Shown one piece after another: positions 56,579 to 64,000 of a stretch of 64,000 nucleotides of DNA; position 1 is the stretch's first letter, and each line of letters starts with the position of its first letter. A program made the position numbers and the translations under genes. Below the pieces are notes generated by a model that saw only the letters and a program-made list of their open reading frames with translations, was not told where the DNA came from and made no database searches. The DNA comes from Kytococcus schroeteri (lineage in GTDB: Bacteria > Actinomycetota > Actinomycetes > Actinomycetales > Dermatophilaceae), in contig NZ_PKIZ01000007.1 in NCBI RefSeq assembly GCF_002847825.1, positions 1-64,000 on the forward strand. Direction: 5' to 3'.

Positions 56579-56899
56579 ATGAACAAAGCGGACCTGGCCA
56601 CCATCCTCGAGCCCGTCGTGGGTAGCCACCACGCGGCCTCGCGGGCGGTCGACACCCTCGTCGACGCGATGATCCGTGAGGTGGCGGCCGGGGGGACGGT
56701 GACGCTCACGGGGTTCGGCACCTTCGAGCGCGTGGTGCGTGCCCCGCGCACGGGGCGCAACCCCCGCACGGGCGACGTGGTCCGCATCGAGGCCACGGCC
56801 GGCCCCCGCTTCCGGCCCAGCCCCACCTTCCGCAAGTTCGTGGCCGACCCGGACTCGCTGCCCGCCGCGGGCCTGGCCGGGGGGCGCACCCGCCGCTGA
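56579..56899 (+). CDS. HU-family nucleoid DNA-binding protein
   Basis: A 106-residue protein. MNKADLATILEPVVG is the usual HU start, VTLTGFGTFERVVRAPRTGR and the Pro-tipped arm RNPRTGDVV bind DNA in the minor groove, and FRPSPTFRKFV is the C-terminal core. A short basic tail (GGRTRR) follows. HU bends and compacts DNA. The 250 bases upstream carry no gene and contain the promoter region, with TTGGTCA-like elements near 56456-56500. Confidence 0.92.
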   Translation: MNKADLATILEPVVGSHHAASRAVDTLVDAMIREVAAGGTVTLTGFGTFERVVRAPRTGRNPRTGDVVRIEATAGPRFRPSPTFRKFVADPDSLPAAGLAGGRTRR

Positions 56900-56979
56900 C
56901 CGCCTCGGACGGGCCGTGGACGAGCGGGCGGAGCACGTAGGCTGACCCTCGATCCCGACCCGACCCGTGGAGGAGCACG

Positions 56980-57981
56980 ATGACGCGCGCCGCCGTCCTT
57001 GGAGCTGGCAGCTGGGGCACGGCCTTCGCCCAGGTGCTCGCCGATGCTGGCACCGAGGTGGTGCTCTGGGGGCGTCGCGCCGAGCTCGTGGAGGCGGTGA
57101 ACGCCGACCACCGCAACGAGCAGTACCTGCCCGGGCACACCCTGCCGGAGTCGCTGCGGGCCACGGCCGACGCCGCCGAGGCGTGCCGCGGGGCGGACGT
57201 CGTGGTGCTCGCGGTGCCCTCGCAGACCCTCCGCGACAACCTCGTGGAGTGGGCGCCGCTCATCCCGGCCGACGCGACCGTGGTCTCGCTCATGAAGGGA
57301 ATCGAGCTGGGCTCCGGCCTGCGGATGAGTCAGGTCGTCAGCCAGGCCGCCGGCATCGACCCGGAGCGGGTGGCGGTGCTCTCCGGCCCCAACCTGGCGC
57401 GCGAGATCGTGCAGCGGCAGCCCTCGGCCAGCGTCGTGGCCTGCACGGACGCGGCACGCGCGGACGCCGTCGCCGAGGCGTGCGACGCGCCCTACTTCCG
57501 CCCCTACACCTCCTCCGACGTGCTGGGCGCCGAGGTGGGCGGTGCGGTGAAGAACGTGGTGGCCCTGGCCGTGGGGATGGCCCAGGGGATGGGTTACGGC
57601 GACAACACCTCGGCCATGCTCATCACCCGGGGACTGGCCGAGATCACCCGTCTGGGCACGGCCCTGGGAGCCGACCCCACGACCTTCCTCGGCCTGGCGG
57701 GGGCGGGGGACCTCGTGGCCACCTGCTCCAGCTCCCTCTCGCGCAACCACCAGGTGGGCACCCGTCTGGGGCAGGGCGAGTCCCTGGAGGAGGTGCTCGC
57801 CTCGCAGAGCCAGGTGGCCGAGGGAGTGAAGTCCTGCCGCTCCATCCAGGCCCTGGCCGAGCAGCACGGCATCCCGATGCCGATCGTGCAGGCCGTGGTG
57901 GGAGTGGTGCACGAGGGGGTCTCCGTGGAGGAGACCGCGCACCGCCTCATGGCGCGGGTCCGCAAGGCCGAGAGGTACTGA
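56980..57981 (+). CDS. gpsA: NAD(P)H-dependent glycerol-3-phosphate dehydrogenase
   Basis: A 333-residue enzyme supplying glycerol-3-phosphate for phospholipids. The Rossmann motif [18 protein letters not shown] is at the N-terminus. [36 protein letters not shown] with the catalytic Lys, and [14 protein letters not shown] complete the family set. ATG 56980 follows GGAGGAGC. In relatives it forms a cluster with ddl and thiL, as here. Confidence 0.95.
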   Translation: MTRAAVLGAGSWGTAFAQVLADAGTEVVLWGRRAELVEAVNADHRNEQYLPGHTLPESLRATADAAEACRGADVVVLAVPSQTLRDNLVEWAPLIPADATVVSLMKGIELGSGLRMSQVVSQAAGIDPERVAVLSGPNLAREIVQRQPSASVVACTDAARADAVAEACDAPYFRPYTSSDVLGAEVGGAVKNVVALAVGMAQGMGYGDNTSAMLITRGLAEITRLGTALGADPTTFLGLAGAGDLVATCSSSLSRNHQVGTRLGQGESLEEVLASQSQVAEGVKSCRSIQALAEQHGIPMPIVQAVVGVVHEGVSVEETAHRLMARVRKAERY

Positions 57982-58015
57982 TGCGGTCCGCGCGGGTTGA
58001 GTACGATCCTGCGCG

Positions 58016-59146
58016 ATGACTGCTTCGAACCAGACCCAGCCCGGGCGCCGCCGCGTCGCGCTCGTCTTCGGAGGCCGCTCCAGCGAGCACCCCGTCTCCT
58101 GCGCCACGGCCGCCAGCGTCCTGGCCGCCATCGACACCGACCGGTGGGACGTCGTGCCCATCGGCATCACGCGGCAGGGGCAGTGGGTCGTCTCCACGGC
58201 CACCCCCGAGGAGCTCACCATCGGCGCCGGGCACATCCCGGAGATCACCGGCGGTGAGGAGAACGTCATCGTGCCGCTGGGCTCCACCCACACCGACTTC
58301 CAGGTGGTGCGCCAGGGCCTGCCGCCGGAGGTGCTCGGCGAGGTGGACGTGGTGTTCCCGCTGCTGCACGGCCCGTTCGGCGAGGACGGCACCCTGCAGG
58401 GCCTGCTCGAGATGGCCGACCTGCACTACGTGGGCTGTGGCGTCGCGGCCTCGGCGCTCATGATGGACAAGCACCACATGAAGGTGGTGTTCGAGTCCGC
58501 CGGGCTCGAGGTGGGGCCGTACGTGGTCATCACCGACCGCCGCTGGCGTGCCGACCGGCAGGGGGCCTTGGACGAGGTGGCCGGCCTGCAGCTGCCGGTC
58601 TTCGTCAAGCCGGCCCGCGCCGGGTCCTCCATGGGCATCACCCGGGTGGACGACCTCGCGGAGCTGGAGGCCGCCGTGGAGGCCGCGCGGGAGCACGACC
58701 TCAAGGTGGTCGTGGAGGAGGGCATCGACGCCCGCGAGCTCGAGTGCGCGGTGCTCGACGGCCACGGTGCCGACGCCCCGCGGGCCAGCACGGTGGGCGA
58801 GATCGTCGTCTCCGGCGACCACGGCTTCTACGACTTCGAGGCCAAGTACCTCGACGAGTCCTCGACCACCCTGTCGGCGCCCGCGGACGCCCCGGAGCAC
58901 GTCATCGAGGAGATCCGGCGGCAGGCCGTGGTGGCCTTCGAGGCGGCCGGGTGCGAGGGCCTCTCCCGCGTGGACTTCTTCGTCACACCCGACGAGCGCA
59001 TCCTCATCAACGAGATCAACACGATGCCGGGCTTCACGCCGTACTCGATGTACCCGGCGCTGTGGGCCGCCTCCGGCATCCCCTACCCGGAACTCATCGA
59101 CGAGCTGCTGACGCTGGCCCTGGAGCGCCCGCTCGGCCTGCGCTGA
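58016..59146 (+). CDS. ddl: D-alanine--D-alanine ligase
   Basis: A 376-residue ATP-grasp ligase for cell-wall precursor synthesis. Marks are VALVFGGRSSEHPVSCATA, LLHGPFGEDGTLQGLLE, VFVKPARAGSSMGITRV, FYDFEAKYLDESST and INEINTMPGFTPYSMYPALW. The Tyr/Phe choice loop (Tyr in FYDFEAKY) is that of D-Ala-D-Ala rather than D-lactate enzymes. TACGAT (58002-58007) lies 8 bases before the ATG, suggesting a leaderless mRNA. It ends directly against the convergent DUF3515 gene. Confidence 0.95.
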   Translation: MTASNQTQPGRRRVALVFGGRSSEHPVSCATAASVLAAIDTDRWDVVPIGITRQGQWVVSTATPEELTIGAGHIPEITGGEENVIVPLGSTHTDFQVVRQGLPPEVLGEVDVVFPLLHGPFGEDGTLQGLLEMADLHYVGCGVAASALMMDKHHMKVVFESAGLEVGPYVVITDRRWRADRQGALDEVAGLQLPVFVKPARAGSSMGITRVDDLAELEAAVEAAREHDLKVVVEEGIDARELECAVLDGHGADAPRASTVGEIVVSGDHGFYDFEAKYLDESSTTLSAPADAPEHVIEEIRRQAVVAFEAAGCEGLSRVDFFVTPDERILINEINTMPGFTPYSMYPALWAASGIPYPELIDELLTLALERPLGLR

Positions 59147-59638
59147 TCAGCCGCAGCTGCGGCCGGTGGTCTTCAGGGCCCCGGCCGCGTCGGCGAAGTC
59201 GACCACGAGGTCCGAGGACTGCGGGTAGCGGCGCGGCACCAGCACCTCCAGGGCGGGGGTGCGGCCGTAGGTGACCAGGGCGATGCCGTCGTCGAGGTCC
59301 TCCACGACCCAGTCCACGCCCTCGATCGTGAGGCAGCGGTCGGTGCTGGGAGCGGGGGGCTCCACCCCGCAGCGCGCCACGATGGCGGGGTTGCCCCAGG
59401 CCGCGGCGCTGTCGCGGGCCTCCTCGGCGACCGGTTGGCGCACGGCGCCGGCCACCGCCTGCGGGTACCGCCCGGCTGCCTGGGCACAGGCGGGCTCCGC
59501 GGCCATGGGAGCGGGGGAGACCGCCACCTCGCCCCGGGAGCACCCGGCCAGGGCGGCCCCCGCCAGCACCGTGGCGGTCGCCGCCCGCAGGGGCCGGCGG
59601 GCGGTCCGGGCGCGGACGGTGCAGGGGTGGGGGAGCAT
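59147..59638 (-). CDS. DUF3515 family lipoprotein
   Basis: A 163-residue lipoprotein. The N-terminus is basic, followed by a hydrophobic stretch and the lipobox LAGC (VLAGAALAGCS), so it is anchored outside the membrane. The exported part has four further cysteines and the DUF3515 block IVARCGVEPPAP and CLTIEGVDWVVED. Function is unknown; the family is usual between ddl and thiL in actinobacteria. The start ATG 59638 lies 6 bases after TACCCT on the minus strand, which overlaps the thiL -10. Confidence 0.85.
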   Translation of the reverse strand: MLPHPCTVRARTARRPLRAATATVLAGAALAGCSRGEVAVSPAPMAAEPACAQAAGRYPQAVAGAVRQPVAEEARDSAAAWGNPAIVARCGVEPPAPSTDRCLTIEGVDWVVEDLDDGIALVTYGRTPALEVLVPRRYPQSSDLVVDFADAAGALKTTGRSCG

Positions 59639-59644
59639 CGGCAC

Positions 59645-59654
59645 AGGGTAGCGT
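59645..59654. promoter_or_regulatory. Overlapping divergent -10 boxes for DUF3515 and thiL
   Basis: AGGGTAGCGT carries TAGCGT on the plus strand (59649-59654, 6 bases before the thiL GTG). It also carries TACCCT on the minus strand (59650-59645, 6 bases before the DUF3515 ATG). The two share the same TA pair, so RNA polymerase can serve only one gene at a time. Confidence 0.65.
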
Positions 59655-59660
59655 CGCCGC

Positions 59661-60632
59661 GTGGTCCAGACCCTTGCCGACGTCTCCGAGAACGAGCTGC
59701 TGCCGCGGATCTGGCGGCACCTGCCCACCACCGGCCCGGGTGTGGAGGTCGGCCCCGGGGACGACGCGGCGGTGCTGGTGGCCGGACCGGGTACGGTGGT
59801 GACCACCGACACCATGGTGCGGGGGGCCGACTGGCTCGACGAGTGGTCGACCGCCCGGGACGTGGGGGCCAAGGCGGTGGCGCAGAACCTGGCGGACGTG
59901 ACCGCGATGGGGGGCCGCTGCACCTGGATGGTGCTCACCCTGGTGGCCGACGCCGCGACGCCCGTGCGGTGGGTGGAGGACCTGGCGCGCGGTGTGGGCG
60001 AGGCCGCGCGGCGCGCAGGGGTGGCCGTGGTGGGCGGGGACCTCTCCTCGGCCGCGCCGGGCACGCGGATGGTGAGCGTCACCGCGCTCGGGCGGGTGGC
60101 CGGCCGACCGGTGCTGCGCTCGGGGGCGCGGGCGGGGGACCAGGTGGCCGTGTCGGGGCCGTTGGGGCGGTCCGGGGCCGGCCTGGCCCTGTTGCAGCGG
60201 GGGGTGCTCGAGGGGCCGGGCAGCGCGGCGGCGGAGTGCCTGGCTCACCACCGGGCGCCGTGGGCGGACCCGGAGGCGGGGGAGGTGGCCGCCGGTGCCG
60301 GCGCGACCTCGCTCATGGACGTCTCCGACGGGCTGGCCCGTGACGGGGCCCGCATCGCGACGGCCAGCGGGGTGCGGCTCGTGCTGGACCGGGCCGGGCT
60401 GCAGCCGCTGGTGGACCGGCTGGCCCCGGCGGTCGGGGAGGGGGGGGCGTGGGAGGCCGTGCTGACCGGCGGGGAGGAGCACTGCCTGCTGGGCACCTTC
60501 CCGGCCGGGGGGGTGCTACCCCAGGGGTGGCACCGCATCGCGTGGTGCGAGGAGGCGGAGGGGCCCGACGGTCCCGCGGTCACGCTCGACGGGCGCCCGG
60601 TGGAGGGTGGCTGGGACCACTTCCGGGCCTGA
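59661..60632 (+). CDS. thiL: Thiamine-monophosphate kinase
   Basis: A 323-residue kinase making thiamine diphosphate. GPGDDAAVLV, TTDTMVRGADW, AVAQNLADVTAMGG, GGDLSS and DVSDGLARD are the family metal and ATP sites, with the C-terminal TGGEEHCLL. GTG 59661 is probably leaderless. It is convergent with rpmB. Confidence 0.95.
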   Translation: MVQTLADVSENELLPRIWRHLPTTGPGVEVGPGDDAAVLVAGPGTVVTTDTMVRGADWLDEWSTARDVGAKAVAQNLADVTAMGGRCTWMVLTLVADAATPVRWVEDLARGVGEAARRAGVAVVGGDLSSAAPGTRMVSVTALGRVAGRPVLRSGARAGDQVAVSGPLGRSGAGLALLQRGVLEGPGSAAAECLAHHRAPWADPEAGEVAAGAGATSLMDVSDGLARDGARIATASGVRLVLDRAGLQPLVDRLAPAVGEGGAWEAVLTGGEEHCLLGTFPAGGVLPQGWHRIAWCEEAEGPDGPAVTLDGRPVEGGWDHFRA

Positions 60633-60674
60633 GGACCAGTCCGCCGGGGGCGGGGGCGACGGCCCGGGTACGCG

Positions 60675-60700
60675 ACAGGGCGCCCCGAGGGGCGCCCTGT
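60675..60700. terminator. Bidirectional terminator between thiL and rpmB
   Basis: A 12-bp perfect stem ACAGGGCGCCCC/GGGGCGCCCTGT with a 2-base centre between two convergent genes. Confidence 0.85.
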
Positions 60701-60742
60701 GTGCGTCGTGCGAGGTGCGGCGGGGCCGCGCTCACCGGTGGG

Positions 60743-60937
60743 TCAGCGAACGACCTTGCCGGCCTTGAGGCACGAGGTGCAGGCGTTGATGCGCTTCACG
60801 GTGGCGAGGTTCTCGCCGACGCGGGCGCGCACGCGCTGGATGTTCGGGCTCCAACGGCGCTTGGTGCGGCGGTTGGAGTGCGAGATGTTGTGACCGAAGC
60901 TCGGTCCCTTGCCGCAGACGTCGCAGGTGGCAGCCAC
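60743..60937 (-). CDS. rpmB: 50S ribosomal protein L28, zinc-binding (C+) form
   Basis: A 64-residue ribosomal protein. CDVCGKG and [10 protein letters not shown] supply four cysteines, marking the zinc-containing C+ form. [18 protein letters not shown] is the L28 signature. GTG 60937 fits the family (VAATCDVC). Such C+ forms are often paired elsewhere with zinc-free copies under Zur control; I saw no clear Zur box. Confidence 0.95.
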   Translation of the reverse strand: MAATCDVCGKGPSFGHNISHSNRRTKRRWSPNIQRVRARVGENLATVKRINACTSCLKAGKVVR

Positions 60938-61042
60938 GGTTCTCTCCTGAGTGATCGATGGTCGAATGGGCCCCGACCGGGGGTTCCGCAGGGCCCGGAT
61001 CCTGGTGGATCCTGCATGCGGGAGGTCACGGGCAACCGGAGA

Positions 61043-61072
61043 ATCATAGCGGACCACCGCAGTCGGGGCCAA
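61043..61072 (-). promoter_or_regulatory. Promoter candidate for rpmB
   Basis: On the minus strand TTGGCC (61072-61067), an 18-base spacer and TATGAT (61048-61043) give a good sigma-A match and an mRNA leader of about 100 bases. The 228-base gap to the next gene otherwise holds nothing recognisable. Confidence 0.55.
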
Positions 61073-61165
61073 CCGGGGCGGTTGTCGGTGGCGGGTGCGA
61101 CCATGTGCGGGTCCATCGGGAGCGCCCGTGCAGGCCTCCCGCCTCGCTCGCCCAGGAGACCCACC

Positions 61166-62911
61166 ATGGCACCCGGTCCGCGTCGTCGCCTCACGGCCAC
61201 CGACGCCCGTCGCTGGCTGCTCAACGTGCGGGGTGGACTGCGTCGGGCGGCGCCGGCCCTCGACGCGGTCAACGTCTTCCCGGTGGCCGACGGCGACACC
61301 GGGACCAACATGTTCCTCACCGTGGACACCGGCCTGCGCACCGCGCCGGCCTGGGACGCCCAGGACGTGCACGCCAGCATCGACGGGCTGGCGCGGTCCA
61401 TCCTCTGGGCGGCACGGGGCAACAGCGGCGTCATCCTCGCCCAGCTCATCGCCGGAGCGGCCCAGGAGGTGGTGCGCGGTGCCGCGGGCGACGACGCCGG
61501 TGGGCTCGACGGGTCCGGGCTGGCGCGGGCCCTGGCCCGGGCGGACGCTTCGGCCTGGCAGGCCGTGGCCACCCCCGAGCAGGGCACCATCCTGAGCGTC
61601 TCGCGGGCCGCGGCGGACGCCGCACGGGAGGCGGCCGCCGCCGGGGGAGAGCTGGACGAGGTGGTGCGCCGGACCTTCGACGCCGCGCAGGTGGCCCTGG
61701 CACGCACGCCCGACCAGCTGCCGGCCCTGCGCACGGCGCACGTGGTGGACGCCGGTGCCGCCGGGCTCGTGGTGGCGTTGCGGCACCTGGTGGTCACGTG
61801 CACCGGTGAGGACCCGCAGGCGCCCGGGCTGCTGTGGCTCGGCACCCCCGCGGACGGTGGGCTGCCGCTCCCCGAGGTCCCCGGCGAGGGATCGACCGGG
61901 GAACAGGCGCGCGTGGGCGAGGACGCCGGCACAGAGGCCGCAGGGCCCGGCGAGTCCCGGGGTGACGACGGAGCCGAGGGCTCGGTGGACACCGACGAGG
62001 AGCGGGACACCACGGCGTCGCGCTCCACGCTGGAGGTGGTGCTCAGCACGACCCTGCCCGAGGCGGCCGCCCGCAAGGCCGACCGTGTGGTCAAGCGGCT
62101 GCGCCGCCGGCTGGCGGACCTGGGGGACTCCGTGGTGGTGGCCGGCGCCGGCCGGCACTGGCGGGTGCACGTGCACGTGGCCGACGCGCCCACGGCCTCG
62201 AGGGTGACGGCACTGTGCCGCAAGGTGGGCGAGGTGGCCGACGTGCGCACCGAGAGCCTGGACGGCGCCCACGCGAGCCGGAGCGAGGTGGCGCTGCTGG
62301 TCGCCGCTTCCGGGGTGGGGCTGGTCGAGGTCCTGCGGACCGCGGGTGCAAAGGTGGTGCGCTCCTCGCCCGGCCGGCGGGCCGGCATCGGGGAGCTCGT
62401 GGAGGCCGTGCTCGCCTGCGGGGCCACCCGGGTGGTCTTCCTGCCCGGGGACGGCCAGCTGGTGCTGCCCGCCCAGGAAGCGGCTCGTCTCGTGGCCCAG
62501 CAAGGCGTGTGGATGCAGGTGGTCGAGAGCCGGACGCTGCAGGGCACCGTGGCCGCCGTGGCGGTGTGGGACCCCGCCGCCGACGCGGAGAAGGCCGCGC
62601 GGGCCCTCACCGCCGCGGCGGGGGCCACCCACGACGGGGCGGTCCGGGCCCTCCCCGGGGGCGGGGTCGTCGGCACCGTGGGTTCGCGCGAGGTGGCCCG
62701 CGGCGAGGACGTGGCCGACGTGCTGCCGGACGTGCTGGCCGAACTCCCCACCCGCGGCGTGGAGCTCGCCACCGTGGTGCTCGGGGAGGAATTGGACCCT
62801 GCCGTGGGGCGGGCCGTCGAGTCGAGCCTGCGGCTGCGACGCCGTGGCCTGGAGGTGCAGGTCGTCGAGGGCGGGCCCCGGGCGTTCCCGGTGCTCGTGG
62901 GGCTCGAGTGA
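61166..62911 (+). CDS. DhaL-domain (FakA/YloV-like) kinase protein
   Basis: A 581-residue protein. The N-terminal DhaL domain (residues 10-210) has the ATP/metal site [17 protein letters not shown] and [13 protein letters not shown]. An acidic linker (about 235-290) separates it from a C-terminal DegV/DAK1-like part (about 290-581). This is the layout of FakA, which phosphorylates fatty acids bound to FakB (DegV) proteins. In actinobacteria the substrate is not settled. ATG 61166 follows AGGAGA. It is followed after 10 bases by recG, the common order. Confidence 0.88.
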   Translation: MAPGPRRRLTATDARRWLLNVRGGLRRAAPALDAVNVFPVADGDTGTNMFLTVDTGLRTAPAWDAQDVHASIDGLARSILWAARGNSGVILAQLIAGAAQEVVRGAAGDDAGGLDGSGLARALARADASAWQAVATPEQGTILSVSRAAADAAREAAAAGGELDEVVRRTFDAAQVALARTPDQLPALRTAHVVDAGAAGLVVALRHLVVTCTGEDPQAPGLLWLGTPADGGLPLPEVPGEGSTGEQARVGEDAGTEAAGPGESRGDDGAEGSVDTDEERDTTASRSTLEVVLSTTLPEAAARKADRVVKRLRRRLADLGDSVVVAGAGRHWRVHVHVADAPTASRVTALCRKVGEVADVRTESLDGAHASRSEVALLVAASGVGLVEVLRTAGAKVVRSSPGRRAGIGELVEAVLACGATRVVFLPGDGQLVLPAQEAARLVAQQGVWMQVVESRTLQGTVAAVAVWDPAADAEKAARALTAAAGATHDGAVRALPGGGVVGTVGSREVARGEDVADVLPDVLAELPTRGVELATVVLGEELDPAVGRAVESSLRLRRRGLEVQVVEGGPRAFPVLVGLE

Positions 62912-62921
62912 GGGGGCCGGC

Positions 62922-64000
62922 GTGGTGACCTGGGACGCCCGGCTGCCGTCCGTCATCGGGGAGCGGGAGGCCAAGCGGCTGGAGAAGGAGCGCGGCCTGC
63001 GGACCGTGGGCGACCTGGTGCAGTTCGTGCCCACCCGCTACCTGGACCCCGAGCGGCCGGCGGCGATGGCAGACCTCACCGTCGGGGAGAGCTCGGTGGT
63101 GGTGGGCACCGTGGTCTCCGCGCAGCAGGTGCCGATGCGCAACCAGCCGCGGCGCAAGCGGCTCGTGGTGCAGACGCGCGACGACGCCGGGGGCCGGTTG
63201 ACGGTGGTCTTCTTCACCGCCTTCGGGCACACCACCCGCCTCGTGCCCGGGGCGAGGGTGATGTTCATCGGCACCGTGGGGGAGTACCGCGGCGCGCTGC
63301 AGATGACGCACCCCGACTACGTGGTGCTGGAGTCCGCCGGCGAGGAGGCCGGCGCGTTCGCCGAGCCGGCCGAGGGCCTCATCGGGCTGTACAAGGAGGT
63401 CAAGCAGCTCACCTCCGTGCAGGTCGGCCAGGCCGCCGCCATGGCCCTGCACGCCCTGGACGAGGCACCCGACGTGCTGCCCCCCTCGGTGGCCGCTGCG
63501 CAGGGGCTCACCGCGACCGAGGCGTGGACGCTGCTGCACCGCCCGGCCGACTGGTCCGACGTGCAGCGGGCCCGGGCGCGGCTGCGCTTCTCCGAGGCGT
63601 TCGAGCTGCAGGTGGTGCTGGCCCGGCTGCGGGCCCGGCACGAGGCCGACCCGGCCACGCCGCGTCCGCGGCGCGAGGGCGGCGTGGCCGCCCGCTTCGA
63701 CGCCGCCCTGCCGTTCGCGCTCACCGCCGCGCAGGAGCGGGTGGGGCGCGAGATCGCCGAGGAGATGGGGCACACCCACCCGATGCACCGGCTGCTGCAG
63801 GGAGACGTCGGCTCGGGCAAGACGATGGTGGCGCTGCGGGCCATGCTGCAGGCCGTGGACTCCGGCGGGCAGGCCGCGATGCTCGCCCCCACCGAGATCC
63901 TGGCTACCCAGCACCACCGCGGCCTCGTGCGGGCGCTGGGCGACCTCGCCACCGCGGGCCGGCTCGCCGGGGGCGTGGAGGTGCGGCTCCTCACCGGCTC
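62922..64000 (+). CDS. recG: ATP-dependent DNA helicase RecG, N-terminal part (runs off the right edge)
   Basis: At least 359 residues are in the window. The wedge domain (OB fold) spans about 50-150 ([40 protein letters not shown]). [14 protein letters not shown] leads into the helicase core with Walker [18 protein letters not shown] and motif Ia [14 protein letters not shown]. RecG remodels stalled forks and branched DNA. GTG 62922 was chosen; a second GTG follows at once. The C-terminal motifs are outside the window. Confidence 0.95.
   Translation, partial: MVTWDARLPSVIGEREAKRLEKERGLRTVGDLVQFVPTRYLDPERPAAMADLTVGESSVVVGTVVSAQQVPMRNQPRRKRLVVQTRDDAGGRLTVVFFTAFGHTTRLVPGARVMFIGTVGEYRGALQMTHPDYVVLESAGEEAGAFAEPAEGLIGLYKEVKQLTSVQVGQAAAMALHALDEAPDVLPPSVAAAQGLTATEAWTLLHRPADWSDVQRARARLRFSEAFELQVVLARLRARHEADPATPRPRREGGVAARFDAALPFALTAAQERVGREIAEEMGHTHPMHRLLQGDVGSGKTMVALRAMLQAVDSGGQAAMLAPTEILATQHHRGLVRALGDLATAGRLAGGVEVRLLTG

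Noticed and set aside
36043..60700. Long perfect palindromes (36055, 14161, 60675) as attachment or recombination sites
   Set aside because: Each lies between convergent genes within a few tens of bases of the stops, which fits terminators; no integrase or mobile gene is near.

Overview
The window is one contiguous piece of a very GC-rich chromosome (about 70% G+C by eye, with strong G/C preference at third codon positions). GTG starts, ATGA/GTGA stop-start overlaps, a mycobacterial-type LeuA half, DUF3039/DUF2017/DUF3515 genes and a tmRNA tag ANSKRTDFALAA all point to an actinobacterium, probably of the order Micrococcales. I cannot name the genus. There is no rRNA, CRISPR array or prophage; the only mobile remnant is the end of an ISL3-like transposase at the left edge.

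Layout. 1-1271: transposase tail, an orphan HNH-type toxin module and a likely partner, in lower-GC DNA. 1317-3758 (-): a Mn-exporter-like membrane protein behind a yybP-ykoY riboswitch, yaaA, and a 3-hydroxybutyrate dehydrogenase gene broken by an amber codon. 4102-8881: a tightly coupled seven-gene tad pilus locus. 9051-12906: two tandem Tat-exported serine hydrolases and a zinc alcohol dehydrogenase. 13019-19350: prfB, then the leucine genes: leuC and a fused leuD-leuA on the minus strand behind a leader peptide and four-segment attenuator, with leuB divergent. 19584-22942: a small secreted I36/crystallin-like protein followed by an ABC ATPase and a large permease. 23108-24097: smpB and ssrA (trans-translation). 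24203-30157: tatD, tcdA, a thioredoxin, malic enzyme and a DEAD-box helicase. 30270-34172: DUF3039 protein, an XPB-like helicase and a PolA-like polymerase. 34207-45557: tyrosine breakdown (lrp/hppD, then fahA, an unknown gene, and hmgA), interrupted by copZ-copA-csoR and three surface proteins that share a C-terminal anchor pattern. 45698-55910: acyltransferase/SGNH protein, pncB, a giant proteobacterial-style purL, clpS, DUF2017 and gltX. 56054-64000: tRNA-Gln, tRNA-Glu, an HU protein, gpsA, ddl, a DUF3515 lipoprotein, thiL, rpmB, a DhaL/FakA-like protein and the start of recG.

Regulation is unusually legible. There is a Mn2+ riboswitch, a leucine translational attenuator whose segments are four versions of one 8-mer, a CsoR operator, Lrp-type palindromes, and many -10 boxes 6-9 bases before the start codon (leaderless mRNAs). 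One pair of divergent leaderless genes shares overlapping -10 boxes. The best candidates for something new are the leu attenuator with the LeuD-LeuA fusion, the secreted-protein/ABC operon, the three-member surface-protein family around the copper operon, and the unknown gene in the homogentisate cluster.
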